Notes: generated by a model from the sequence alone, not told the origin. 64,000 bases of DNA from Boothiomyces macroporosus (GCA_027604185.1 JADGKB010000008.1:124001-188000); one strand, 5' to 3'. Counted from the first letter of the stretch, positions 10,237 through 21,254 are shown. Numbers and translations: made by a program.

Positions 10237-11074
10237 TTATTTTTGAAAAGGAAGATAAGCTAGGGGATTAATGGACCCAGTAGAAGTAGAATCTACATTA
10301 CATCAATTATACTATCAGCTTTTTCCTCTTTGGCAATGTCAAAGTGAGATCCGGTGTATTTTGTGGAAGGAATTGGGAGCTGTCTTGAATTAATGTCCTG
10401 ATTATTCTCTGGTTCATTGGATGAGTTGTCTTTGTGTTCACTGGACGTATCCTTTGGTTGCGTGCCAGACAAGTTTTCTGGCTCAGTTTCGCCAAGAGTG
10501 CCTTTTTTAACTAATACAAACTTGGTACTGTGGTATGCGTGCCTATATCTCGACGTGCATCCTCTAATTTAGTTAGAGGGTCGAGAATGTCATTTGAGAG
10601 GGATCATTTCGCATTTCTGGTTAGGAATTCCATACCACTTGGCTCATCTTTGAGTGTGCCCGAGTAAATAGGTGTTGGGTTTGCCAAAGCAGATTGCTTG
10701 GTTGATAGTTCATCTTCTACTGATAAATTCGTTTGAGTAGATGCTGGTTTTTCGCTTTCAGGATTCAATACGCCTGCTCCAATTAGTAACATCTGACCTT
10801 TGATTGGCTTGCTCTTCACATCAAAAGGTATGGTTCCTTCACTGATAGAAGCTGGTTTTGGTGCGGAATCGTCCATTAAGCCAGCCAAGTCCCCAAGTGA
10901 TGCATTGGTATTTCCAGGTTCGCTTTGCGCCTTCAACGAATTATTGGTCATGTCTTATTAGTAACAGCTACCATCAGATCGATTCGGTTGGATATCCGGA
11001 GTGGTTTCTTGAACAGTGGTAGTACTCTTGGAATCGCTATTGGGCTTCTTCCTGATTTCTGACATCATACCCAT
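10237..11074 (-). CDS. LEA-like hydrophilic protein C (NPLxY-tail family), internal structure uncertain
   Basis: Third member of the tandem set. Exon 1 starts at ATG 11074 (MGMMSEIRKKPNSDS); an 18-nt intron (10971-10954) follows. Two 20-nt introns near the end (10521-10502, 10312-10293) join to a tail GSINP LAYLPFQK ending with TAA at 10239-10237, matching proteins A and B. In the middle, an in-frame TGA after LTRNAK must be bypassed. A 72-nt GT-AG intron (10635-10564) does this and gives 235 aa with the motif YSGTLKDEPSEDAR, close to YSGTTFEDAR in protein A. A 19-nt intron from the same donor (10635-10617) instead hits a stop soon after. RNA evidence is needed to decide. Function unknown. 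Confidence 0.6.
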
Positions 11075-11119
11075 CTTCTTCGGCTCGCATTCTATTTATA
11101 CACTTGCTAGCATAAATCA
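11075..11119. promoter_or_regulatory. 45-bp divergent promoter with one TATA element
   Basis: Only 45 bp separate the start codons of LEA-like C (minus) and DET1 (plus). The interval contains CTATTTATACAC. On the minus strand this reads TATAAATA (11100-11093), 26 nt before the LEA-like C ATG. On the plus strand TATTTATA lies about 25 nt before the DET1 ATG. A single TATA element may serve both directions. If DET1 really starts at the next ATG (11168) the gap is 93 bp. Confidence 0.55.
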
Positions 11120-12757
11120 ATGAGCCTCCACATTCTTTCATGCATTCGCCCAGCTAAAATTTTTACCATGTTTCACAAGTTGGTTAACAGAGAACTTGGA
11201 GTTGAAAGGCAGAAACCACAGTCATATTACAGACAAATATATCCAAACAAGGCGCTTTATAACCAGGCTTTCAACGACAGCATCCGCAAGTTTTCTCCTT
11301 GCGGGAATTTTCTTGTATGCTTCTCCAAAGAAAATCATGGAATCGCAGTTTACTCTTACAAACCACCAGGAAATGCCAAACCAGTGCTATCTGATTTCCT
11401 GACACTGAAATACGAAAAATATCTTGCACCGGACCCACAAGTTCTATGTACCGACTTTATGCTCTTCACCAGAAACAAGAAATACATGATATTAGCTGGA
11501 GCAGCAACTTGTACGAATGTAGTGAAAAAGTATCCAAACTCACTATCCTGTATAACGTAATCTTTAGCTTATTGTAGCCCCTTGGATGATATAACTTTCC
11601 ACGTGGTTGAAATTGAAACTGGACGGGTTTGCGACTATATTCAGTTCCCAAGTGATTATATCTATCTTGCAAACCATTCTGGATGCCACTTGTTTAACGA
11701 TTATCTTGGAATCACCTCAGTTCAAAATCAAGTAATCACCAACTAACTGCAGTGTGTATATATCTATGTGATCAAACCTGATGGGAAATTTGTTCATGTT
11801 TTAGATTTAGGCTGGCACTGTAACCCTGATGATCAACTGGTTTTGGATGATCAGTTTCGCAAAGAGCTGCAGCACGCAGAAATTGACTTTCAAACTCGTA
11901 TTCTTATTAATGATCCACATCAAGTGCCTTCAGATGCAGGATACAGCTATCTATTCAACAGCACTGTCTCTATTGAAATTCCCGTGACGGAAAACAAAAA
12001 TATACCACTCCCAGGACTTGTGCAGAAAACAATGGCTTATCTATATCGAAAAGCAGTTGAATTGAATACCTTGAGTCATTTTTACCAATCATTTAGTTAT
12101 TTCTCATCTCTAGTTATGTGGAGGATGCAGTTCATTTCAGAATCGCTGATTATGATAAAATTGGGTTCAATCAACAATATCTGTGGACGGTCAAACGAGA
12201 ATGTTGCCTATACCGCTTTTTTTGTATTTTATTGCTTGGAAAGCAAGCAAGTCGTTGGTGTTTATGAAAATAGTTCACCAGAATTGCTAAAGATGTTTGA
12301 AACCAATCCTTGTTTTACAGCATCTAGCTTCCCAGACGACGAAAACTTGACTACAACTGTGTGTAATAACAAGTACGCTAGGGAACTTATCAAAAAGCAC
12401 ATTTATGCAGTTCTAAAGGCGAAAAATGGCGGAAAGAGTCAATCTATCAAACGGATTTTATCTGCACTGCCAATCAACCCACAATCATTTTCAGAATCGC
12501 CATATTTCAATTTAGATTTATTTTCGTTTGATGAAAAGGTAATCAACAGCTGCGACAGGTTGCGAAATTCCACTGATTATCCTGTAAAGTTCTTTGATAG
12601 GACCACAGGCAAACTGGTATTCAAGTTGAAAAAACGAAGAATAGCCAGCGGAAGGAATAGGAACTGCTTGTATGTGTTTCACCCAACTGATCCTTTGGTG
12701 ATTGCTATCCAGACCGTTGATTCATACACTGTTATTAATCTGCACTATAGAGAATAA
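11120..12757 (+). CDS. DET1: DET1 (de-etiolated-1) homologue
   Basis: DET1 is a substrate-adaptor component of CUL4-DDB1 ubiquitin ligases (DET1-DDB1-DDA1, with COP1). Three exons (introns 11557-11577 and 11732-11752, both 21 nt) give 531 aa, near the usual family length. Matching features in order: LVNRELGVER near the N-terminus, RKFSPCGNFLVCFS, the segment TFHVVEIETGRVCDYIQF, SVQNQ followed by VYIYVIKPDGKFVHV, FYQSFSYFSSLVMWRMQF, FVFYCLESKQVVGVYENSS, and the C-terminal YVFHPTDPLVIAIQTVDSY with VINLHYRE. No frame break. DET1 is familiar from plants and animals and missing from yeasts, so its presence is notable. It is transcribed away from LEA-like C across a tiny shared promoter. Confidence 0.9.
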
Positions 12758-13869
12758 ATTATTTTTAGTACTATCCCTTTGTAGTTGAGTTTTTAATGCC
12801 TTCATACAGCTCAGGTAAAAACAACTTTTACATTGAAATAAAACGAATAATAATAAGCTGCATTCCCATCTCAAATATCTTGACTTGTCGCATGGCAGAT
12901 TTCACTATAACTTGATACCAAAAAAATCTCTATGGTGATGCAAATAATTCCAATCTTGGTCTCAAATAACCTCTACTACTTGAATAAATGGTGATGATTT
13001 ATTATCTCGAAAGAAATTTCCGTGTACAAGCATCAATAATGTAACGGATCACCAAAATCCCACTGCAATGCAACTTTTGAGCAACCCGCACAATCAATGT
13101 ATTTATATTACAAAATAGAAGCAGGTTGATATTCTATTATAAATGTTTGATATTTGTTCAAATATTTCATTTTGTAAATTATACTCGAATACCAAAAAAC
13201 TGTTTTGGCTGTGGGCTTGTGCCCAAGATTTCAGTGCAGTTCTGGAAACCAAAAAGAAATCAAGCAAACTAATCTTTCATGCTACTAAAAGCTATGAAAG
13301 AGCTGATTCCAATATTTCTTGCATTATATGTGGCAATTAGCGTGTTTTGAAAGCACAGCACATTTGGGTTGATTAGCCAAAAACCAAATATTTTCAAAAC
13401 AATATATTCTTGATATTGATTGAATTATTTTAGCGGATATTTGAGACTTGCTTTTACCAGCGTGAGACGTTTGCATGTTTCATACCAGATCGCGATATCA
13501 AAGAGTAATCAACACAAAAGATATCAATTGGTTGGCATATGAATTTGATGGCGAATTTCAGGTTTTGCCAATTTGAAATCAATCTTTAACAAACTCGCAA
13601 TTTAGATTCCAATTCCCCACATTAAATGATGGGGAATTATAATCTAATATGCTTATTTCGCATTGTATCAGTCATTGCTAATAATGTTACAAAAGGTTTG
13701 ATGACAAAATTCCGTATCCATCATTCATTTTTTTTGTTTATTTCCGTTGTGATCAATCGCGGCGGCCGTGATTCCGACGACGATATAGTAGTGATATTAG
13801 TCTGAAAACCTAATAGAAAGTCAAAATAGGTATAATACTATATATTATTATTTAACTGTGCTGCTGTAA
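12758..13869. other. 1.1-kb intergenic region between convergent genes
   Basis: AT-rich sequence between the 3' ends of DET1 and the velvet gene. No ORF here resembles a protein and I see no tRNA, rRNA or the donor/branch/acceptor signatures that mark introns elsewhere. It does contain the perfect inverted repeat at 13611-13638. It is the longest gene-free stretch in the window. Confidence 0.6.
13611..13638. repeat. 9-bp perfect inverted repeat (hairpin)
   Basis: AATTCCCCA at 13611-13619 and TGGGGAATT at 13630-13638 are exact reverse complements around a 10-nt AT-rich loop, with a weaker AGATT/AATCT match just outside. It lies about 240 bp beyond the velvet stop codon, so a role in that 3' end is doubtful. 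It could be a binding palindrome or chance. Confidence 0.5.
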
Positions 13870-14639
13870 TTATTCAGAATTGTTCTCTTGCTCCTTGTTC
13901 TTTACTGTCGAGATATTCCTTATAGGAACTTTAATTCCTTGAAACGCAAGTGATTTTGTGAGCTCAGTTGATTCTAATTAGCAATAGCTTACCCATCATA
14001 CCCATAAAATTTGAGGGAGACAACACCACAAATGTACTAGAGAAAATTGAATCTTGAACTGTCCCCATAGCCCCGGATAACTGTAGCGAACCTGTTATAT
14101 CATTGCTAAATGTTAATCCAGAGCACCATGATAGATCAAAGAGAGAGAATTTGAGCTTGTACCTGCCTTCAGCTCTAACTGAAAGGTCCGAGAATATAAA
14201 ATACGCGGTTTCGTTTCCATTAGGGCCAAATAGGCTATAGGATGGTGAAATCAATGTCCCAATCAGGTTTGACGACTCTAGAGTACACTCAGAGTTCAAA
14301 AATCGACATTCTCTCTCTTCGTTTTCGTCCCAGATAGAGCAATAGCAAGTGAGAAATGGGAGTTTGTGATTACTATAATTAAACTTATGGTACATTAATT
14401 CCTTGTCGAATTCCGGATTCATTTCAAGCTCCAGTACTAGGTTAGCCTATCGATACTTGGGGGAGGATCCACAGCTCGTCGCTGCTTGTCATCGAACCCA
14501 CACATCTAAGATTAAATTGGGTATCTACCCTCGCTCTCTGCGGCTGCTGTGATATTTTCAATTTGAACCTGAAATTAACTCTATCTTCTCACATTTTGGG
14601 ATTTCGTATTTTCGAGCAAAAATTGTTGGGGAAGACCAT
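13870..14639 (-). CDS. Velvet-domain protein
   Basis: Fungal velvet family regulator (NF-kB-like DNA-binding fold; developmental and light control in Ascomycota). Four exons (14639-14593, 14568-14457, 14428-13993, 13973-13870) give 232 aa. The introns are 24, 28 and 19 nt; the first two are unusually long for this locus and the 28-nt acceptor (14429) was chosen only because it keeps frame. The match begins at FKLKISQQPQRARVDTQFN and continues through PQLEMNPE, FLTCYCSIWDENE, ESSNLIGTLISPSYSL, FIFSDLSVRAEGRYKLKFSL and SPSNFMGMMESTELTKSLA. The last of these is the FPGMxxSTELTKxLAxQG signature, with M for P. The domain fills the whole protein. Confidence 0.8.
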
Positions 14640-14973
14640 GATTGGCCGATAACCGCCAAAAAAAAATAGTTTGAATAGTAAAAAATTACGAATAAAAACT
14701 GGTTAGAAACTGGTGGACCAGTGTCCTATTGCTCTGGTTTATTCGGTCCGAGGAAATCCGCTCAATTTCAAAGCATTTTTGCAAGGTGATATTCATGGTC
14801 GAAAGGAACCAGTGTTGGCCAAAAATTTTTAAGCTTCCTGAAATTAAAAATCAGGATAAATCTTGTAATGTGACTAAAGCTGTTACATAATAAATGAAGC
14901 TCAGACAGTTAGTTTCACTAGCCACCTCCTACGCCTCAGGTGTATAAAACAGAAGGGGTTGAATTGTTTCTTA
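14640..14973. promoter_or_regulatory. Divergent intergenic region with TATA box for the F-box gene
   Basis: About 330 bp between the velvet start (minus) and the F-box gene start (plus). GTATAAAAC at 14942-14950 holds a TATA box about 31 nt before the ATG at 14974. No other feature is seen. Confidence 0.5.
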
Positions 14974-15705
14974 ATGTACAAATCTCAACCATGCTTGCCT
15001 AGCCAAATTTCTAGTGTAAATATCCCTGCTGAAATCTGGCTGAATGTATTTAAATTCTCTCCTAAACAAGCCCTCTTGAAAATCAGAGTTGTCAATAGAA
15101 AGCTGTCAAAACTAGCAAATATCGAATTGCTGGAAAGATCACAACAAAAGTTTTATCAAGACTGTGTATATACTAGGGAAAAGCAATTGGAGTATCAGCA
15201 AATGCAAATTGTAAAAAGACCGCTTCTGGTTCACTTTCGAGAGTTTTTGACAGCTCCATCAACTGCCGAAAACCTTACTGAAGTCACTTGGTTCGCAAAC
15301 GCACCTTCTGAAGTTCAAGTCGTATGCGAATGCCTATGTAGACTAAAAGGGGGCATTGATCTGCCTGACGATGTTCGAATGTCTTGGAGCGACATTAGGA
15401 GAATCATGAAAAAACAAGACTTTAAAATGTGGTTAATGTGCCTAGCGACAAATGTAGATTTCATATCCATCATTGATATCAAAAAAGTTGAACAAATCAT
15501 TAGAATGGACCCTATGATTACATACGAACGACTTAGAGAAGTCTCAATGTCTGGATACCGTTTGCTTATATTGATTGCCGCTTCGTTGCAGTATTGTACC
15601 AATGCCGATGAGCTGTCAAGGAAAAGAATTGAATGTGAAATTGCAGAAGGAAAACTGCACACATTTTCAAGATTCATGGATGCAATTACTTTACACTTGT
15701 GTTAA
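14974..15705 (+). CDS. F-box protein with conserved C-terminal region
   Basis: Single exon, 243 aa, starting at the first ATG (14974); an in-frame TTG just upstream is ignored. Residues ~15-50 form an F-box (NIPAEIWLNVFKFSP, then ALLKIRVVNRKLSKLAN), the SKP1-binding part of SCF ubiquitin ligases. The rest is helical, with SEVQVVCECLCRLKGG, MSWSDIRRIMKKQDFKMWL and DPMITYERLREVSMSGYRL. This second region looks like a compact conserved domain, but I do not recognise it by name and it shows no LRR, WD40 or Kelch repeats. The substrate is unknown. Confidence 0.7.
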   Translation: MYKSQPCLPSQISSVNIPAEIWLNVFKFSPKQALLKIRVVNRKLSKLANIELLERSQQKFYQDCVYTREKQLEYQQMQIVKRPLLVHFREFLTAPSTAENLTEVTWFANAPSEVQVVCECLCRLKGGIDLPDDVRMSWSDIRRIMKKQDFKMWLMCLATNVDFISIIDIKKVEQIIRMDPMITYERLREVSMSGYRLLILIAASLQYCTNADELSRKRIECEIAEGKLHTFSRFMDAITLHLC

Positions 15706-15761
15706 TAGATTTCATTTTTTATTCACTGTTTGCGTTTGTTTTTCATTTGAGAACGGATAAT

Positions 15762-17006
15762 TTACTTGAAATCCTTGTTGAACTCACGGCCAATCAACAT
15801 TCTTCTGACTTCGCTGGTACCTGCTCCGATTTCATAGAGCTTGGCGTCTCTTAGCAGTCTGCCAGTAGGATAGTCGTTAATGTATCCGTTACCACCCAAG
15901 CATTGGATGGCATCTAGAGCACATTCTGTGGCTCTTTCAGCAGAGTACAAGATGGCCCCTGCGCAATCCTTGTTGCTAATGTTTCCAGCGTCACAAGCTC
16001 TTCCTACCGCGTATACATATGAACGAGAGGCGCTCAGTTTAGTATACATGTCAGCAACTTTTCCTTGCAAGAGTTGGAATTCACCAATCTTGGTTCCAAA
16101 TTGTTTGCGTTCATGAATATATGGAATGGTAATATCCAAAGCAGCTTGCATCAATCCCAATGGTCCACCGGATAAAACTAATCTTTCCAAGTCTAATCCA
16201 GACATCAACACATAAACCCCCTTTCCAACTTGTCCCAATACATTTTCTTCTGGCACTTCAACATTTTCAAATACCAACTCGCAAGTGTTTGATCCTCTCA
16301 TACCTAGTTTGTCCAACTTTGGTGATCTAGTGAATCCTTTCATTCCCTGCATTTAATAAACTCTTACCTTTTCAATCAAGAATGCAGTGATTCCTTTAGG
16401 ACCAGCATTGATATCAGTCTTTGCATAAACAACCAATACATCAGCATCAGGACCATTAGTAATCCAGAATTTGGTGCCATTCAAAATATATCTATCGCCT
16501 TTCTTTTCTGCTCTGAGCTTCATGGATACAACGTCGGAACCAGATCCTGCCTCAGACATAGCCAAAGCCCCGATGTGATCACCAGAAATAAGTTTTGGCA
16601 AGTATTTTGCTTTTTGGGCTGCATTTCCGTTACGGACGATTTGATTGACACACAGGTTTGAGTGTGCACCATAAGATAGAGCTACGGCTCCAGATGCTCT
16701 AGAGATTTCTTCCATTGCAATGGTGTGAGCCAAGTATCCCATTTCTTGGCCGCCATATTCTTCTGGTGCAGTAATACCCAGCAATCCCATATCACCAAAC
16801 TTTTTCCACATATCCATAGGGAATTGATTGGTCTTGTCAATTTCTTGAGCTCTAGGAGCCAGCTCTCTTTGGCAGAAATCATGTACGTTTTCACGTAATT
16901 GATGCAAATCGTCACTGAGACCCGCTACGGCAACATTGTATGAGTCGTATGCAATGCTTCTAGCGAGCTTAGCTGGCTTCAAAAGTCTCTTGCTGATGCT
17001 GAACAT
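15762..17006 (-). CDS. IVD: Isovaleryl-CoA dehydrogenase, mitochondrial
   Basis: FAD-dependent acyl-CoA dehydrogenase oxidising isovaleryl-CoA in leucine breakdown. Two exons with a 21-nt intron (16367-16347) encode 407 aa, close to the family norm. The first ~25 residues ([17 protein letters not shown]) look like a mitochondrial targeting peptide. Visible motifs: [18 protein letters not shown] and [17 protein letters not shown] (FAD and substrate binding), [15 protein letters not shown] with the IVD-type catalytic glutamate, [37 protein letters not shown] and the C-terminal [18 protein letters not shown]. The catalytic Glu placement distinguishes it from short- and medium-chain enzymes. Confidence 0.95.
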
Positions 17007-17448
17007 TTTTCAAAGTTTTTTTTCGAAGCCAAAACCTGAATACCCCACATGATCAAATTTAATGATATTTGGGTGGTGGTGAATGGTTGAAGAGAATTCG
17101 CATTGTATCTGCATTCCCAGTGCATCCCGAGTGTAGGTAAGAAGATGAGGCTAAATTCAACCAGGGATTCGCAGCCTGAGTTGAATCCAAGATCCTACAA
17201 AACTTCTCAATACCAAGGGAAAATCAATATATTTACTACTGCGGATTATTTACGATGGATATTTTCCCGTCCGGAGCTCACGATACTATCCTATTTGCAC
17301 CTCAAGGACTTCTTTTTCAGCAGCCTGGATTCCAAATATCAGAATCTGAGCGGTTTGAATGACACTCAGTCCACTCAATTTGATTAATATTCCATTATGC
17401 AATGACGTATGGCGCTTTAACTTTCGCGATTCTGCTTTTCATTTCAAA
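17007..17448. other. Divergent intergenic region
   Basis: About 440 bp between the IVD start (minus) and the SxIF-repeat gene (plus). An open frame at 17103-17387 has no protein-like features. I see no RNA gene or clear TATA box. Confidence 0.5.
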
Positions 17449-18298
17449 ATGCTTTCTACCAACGGCCAAGAAGAACAACCGCTTTACGCTAGAAATTACA
17501 AACCTACAGATATATTTATGACCACAGATGTTCCAACCCCAAGAAGAAAAGTCGTTGATAGAAACCGTTCTTCTGTTTTTGATATGGACCCAGCAGCGCC
17601 TATTGAGCGCTCTCCCTACAAGAAGGACCATATGGCATCTGATATATTCTTTGGAGGATACCCTGTCAAATTTGGTGGTTATGAACCATCTGTCAATGCC
17701 CCAAGAAGAAGTAGAGGTGAAGCCAAAGAAGATAGCCACGAACTTTACCACGAAGAGAAACAAGATAATCACTGCAAAGTCCCTGCAAACTATGAGCCTG
17801 CTGAACCTAACCATGCTGGTATTTGTTATTTAAACCAAAGAGTATATCGCAGAACAAATTAACCGTTCTCATGAATATGTGCCTGAAAATGCTAAACCAA
17901 TTCATCAAATTTCGTCTGTGTTTGACTGTGATAAACAGGTACCTGTTCGTGGTGCTCGTCGTCACTACCAAAGCAGACAGCACTCTGACATTTTCCACCA
18001 AGATAATGAACCACACAGAGAAAGAAGGATTCATCAACACGAGCAGGAAGAAGAACGCCAATGGGTGCCAAGCGTAAAGCAATCCTCCAGATCTACATCT
18101 TTCTCCAACATTTTTGGTGACTGTCCTGATATCGATCGTCAAGTGCGTGAAGCACAACCAAAGATTTATAAAGACAAAAAGATGGACACTATGGAAAAGT
18201 TGACTAGAATTTCAGGGTTACCATCCGAAAACTTGAATCGTGCTTCAAAAGGCAAACGTAGACAATCAGGTGAAGTTGGCAGCCAGATTTGGTTTTAG
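17449..18298 (+). CDS. SxIF-repeat hydrophilic protein
   Basis: Not recognised as a named family. The ATG at 17449 begins MLSTNGQEEQ; one 22-nt intron (17819-17840) joins NHA to EYIAEQ, giving 275 aa. The protein is basic and polar. It carries six spaced short motifs of the form S/T-x-I/V-F: TDIF (residues 20-23), SSVF (41-44), SDIF (64-67), SSVF (148-151), SDIF (172-175) and SNIF (212-215), often followed by Gly or Asp. It lacks membrane segments or an enzyme domain. Periodic short motifs of this kind occur in filament- or microtubule-binding proteins (for example SSNIFG-type repeats of Jupiter/HN1 proteins). With flagellar genes nearby, a cytoskeletal role is a guess. Confidence 0.7.
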
Positions 18299-18450
18299 TT
18301 TTTGAAAAAAAGATAATTCTGTTTTAGTAATATAATTATCATTTGTATGTGTAAATGAGAATACTGGTATGGACATTTTATTCATTACAACACCGCAATG
18401 GGATGGCACATCTGTCTAGACAGATATATTGGCCGGCAGCAGCTTGTTGG

Positions 18451-21254
18451 TTACAATTCTTTCCCCAACACTACCAATGCTTCACAAATCTGACATTAAG
18501 AAAAATTACCTTTTGGGATAATTCGGTTAGGGAGAATGTAGTTTCGATTGCATGGTGAGAAAAATGGACTTTATACATTTCCTGGATGACATAGATGATT
18601 CTTTTGGATACTAGTCTGCGATATTGTTCGATAGTAACTAGGTTAGAAAGTGACTACCATTATCAACGGTATCTTCTGGAACAACAACTCGAGATAGAAT
18701 TCCTTCGTTTGGTTCTAGCAGTATTGGATATATTTCAACACACTTGGAAATGATGGGTGTTAATTCTTGCAAGATACCATCTGCTGAAGGGGTGCATAAT
18801 TTGCTGGATGGCAATTCAATCATGAACGGCTGCGAAGACGCCAAGACATTGTATTTGCCATCATAATGATACCGTACTTCAAATTTACCTGTTCTCCATG
18901 GAATTCTTTGTTTTGCGTAAACTAGTGTGCCTTTAACAAGGCGAAGCCCTAACTCTGAACTAGGAGATAATTCAACTGGAGTGTCTCCAAATGTGTATCC
19001 CTTTGCAGTCTTTGAAAACAGTACAGAGTCATCAGGATTAACGATCGAGCTGTGGTTTAATCTAAATCCTGAAACATGCATCCATTTCGTAGAGCAAGTT
19101 GAAGTGGTAATATGCGGATCAAAGTTTTGTGAAACATCATATACTCCAATCCAGTCCTTTTGCTTCATTGTCTCTCTGCATCCTGTAAACTCTATCACAA
19201 CTGGATCGCCAAATTGCAACGTTGGAATAGTGCCTGTGGTGTATTTGATGGATAGGGTATACAAATGTAAAGGAAGGCTATTTCTTGCGAGAGAGTCTTC
19301 AAATCTCGCTGCGTTAGCAATGCTTGCAACTCCTCTCTGCGTTTTCTGAACCATTGCTTTCACATGAGGTTTCGCATTATGCATCAAGCCTTCCAACTCT
19401 TGAACGACACCCTTGATAGTATCAATAACTATTCCACCTGTGGAATTGGTTCTCTTTCTTCTTTTCAATCTTAAAGTGTCATCGTCCTCGGAATCGGATG
19501 CTATTGATTCAGAGTCTGAATCCAAGGTTCGATTTGGCACAACCGTTTCAGTATCAGTGATGGTTGTGACTGTGTCAGTTCTATTCAATAGATTTTCAGA
19601 GCTACCCTGCAAAGCTTTACCGTATGTAGAGTCAATGTGTGGCCGTTCAACAAAGTGCAAGAAAACGAAATGAAGAGTTTGTCCGAATAGCGTTATCCAA
19701 AAGATTTCCCATGAAGCACAAATTAGTACTACTCCCCACGATGAAAAGTTGTATAATAGAGGATGCTCCAAGTATTTGTAAATCCCAGTTTGCTTCTTAT
19801 CTCTACCTTGCAATGCATCGATAAAATAGTCTGCATGGAACCAACCAATTGGTCCAAGAACAGTGTATACCGCAGTGGTTATCCAAGAATGAAGAACAAT
19901 AAACAGCTATCATCAAATACTAATTACTATTCCCAAAGTATGCTTGATAACCTCACCATCATTGAAATAGCTTTCAGGGAACTTGTAAAATCTGTAAGCT
20001 GTAACCAATAATGACACATAGATCATCGTAAGCGTAAGATTGAAAAGCACTTTCCAATGGTGAAACGCTTCTTTAAGACTGCCACCCCTTTTGATGTATA
20101 GCCTAGTCCAAAACTTGTTTTTTCCTTGCAAATGAAGAATCATTCCCAATCCAAAAGTGTGTAAAAATCTCCAAAACACTGGCTGCGCAATATAGAACCA
20201 CTTGTTATTACTATTCACAGGCCCAATTAACCAGGCACTGAAAATTGTGTATCCAGCTATAAAGTATGTCATTAAATCTCCACTCCTAAAAATGTTGAAA
20301 TTAGTGAATAGAGTCAAATCATGTCCAAAGTAAGTATGCTTGATCTTTTGCAATTCTTCATCCTCTTCATCTGGTGCTTCTTGAATCTTTTTTAATTGTG
20401 GTCGTTCAACATAATACAAAAACAGAATTTGACTTGCATGTCCAGCCATACTGATAAAGAGTACAGTGTATGACTGAGTTAATAACGCAACTCCATAGTA
20501 TCCAATGTATCCAATTGAGTACATTGGATGAGGGATTTTATCAAAAGACCCCTTTTCATTGGAGTGGTGTGTTTTGATAAAGAAAAAGTTTCCCCAATCT
20601 AAATTAGTACTATTTACAGGTTGTATATGGGTCCATTGTCTGACTAAGATCAAATCGGATCCCAATATTGAAACAAATTATTAGAAATCCCCCCATTTTC
20701 TGAAGCACTATTTTGATTCCTTCCAGTGTATCAAGATCAACTGGTTTCTGATCTGAAAATCCTCTAGCAAATAAGCAATAAGCCAAGAGATCATTGGATA
20801 TTAACAAAAAAGCAATCTGTCTGAATAAAATCCACGAATTGAATTCAATAGGCATTGAAACATAATCATATTCAAAGCCAGTGTTATTCTCCATGTACAA
20901 AGTAACTTGCCTAATCCAGTAATTTGCCCATTCACTTCTTGGTTTCTTTGGATTCCTTCCTAAACCGCAGTAAGCCATTAACCGAATAATGCTTGCATGC
21001 TTAGATTGCTGAACAAGGACAAACCCCAACCCAACAACCAGCAACACTCTCCAGAATATAAAAGATCCCAAGAGCAGATACTTTGACGAATTCATTTGCA
21101 ATAGTTGAAATAAGAGGAGTGCAAATGTGAGTAATTCCAAATCAGTTGGTCGTACCAGTTTGAATTCTTTTGAAAACGCAGGAAAGTAGAATACCGATCC
21201 ATCGACGAATCGTATTCCTTGAAAGAATGTTTGTTCCTCCTGTTCGGTTTCCAT
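18451..21254 (-). CDS. CHO2: Phosphatidylethanolamine N-methyltransferase
   Basis: ER integral membrane enzyme performing the first methylation of PE toward phosphatidylcholine. Five exons (introns 20617-20599, 19927-19907, 18657-18638, 18509-18490; 19-21 nt) encode 907 aa, similar to yeast Cho2. Splicing creates YTTYWGNFFFIKTHH, the conserved WYWGDFFF block. There are many transmembrane segments, two copies of the methyltransferase-type region (FDKIPHPMYSIGYIGYYG; IYKYLEHPLLYNFSSWG), and FLYYVERPQ / FLHFVERPHID repeats, followed by a soluble C-terminal half. The last two exons are short and lie beyond an apparent stop at 18638; they restore IYVIQEMYKVHF and TELSQKICEALVV, matching the expected C-terminus. 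Confidence 0.92.

Noticed and set aside
13143..13340. 65-codon plus-strand ORF in the large intergenic gap
   Set aside because: Cys/Ser/Lys-rich low-quality peptide with no homology or neighbours; AT-rich DNA yields such frames by chance.
14490..14520. tRNA-like T-loop (GGGTTCGAT on the minus strand)
   Set aside because: The flanking bases do not pair into a T-stem and no acceptor or anticodon arm is found; the stretch is coding sequence of the velvet gene.
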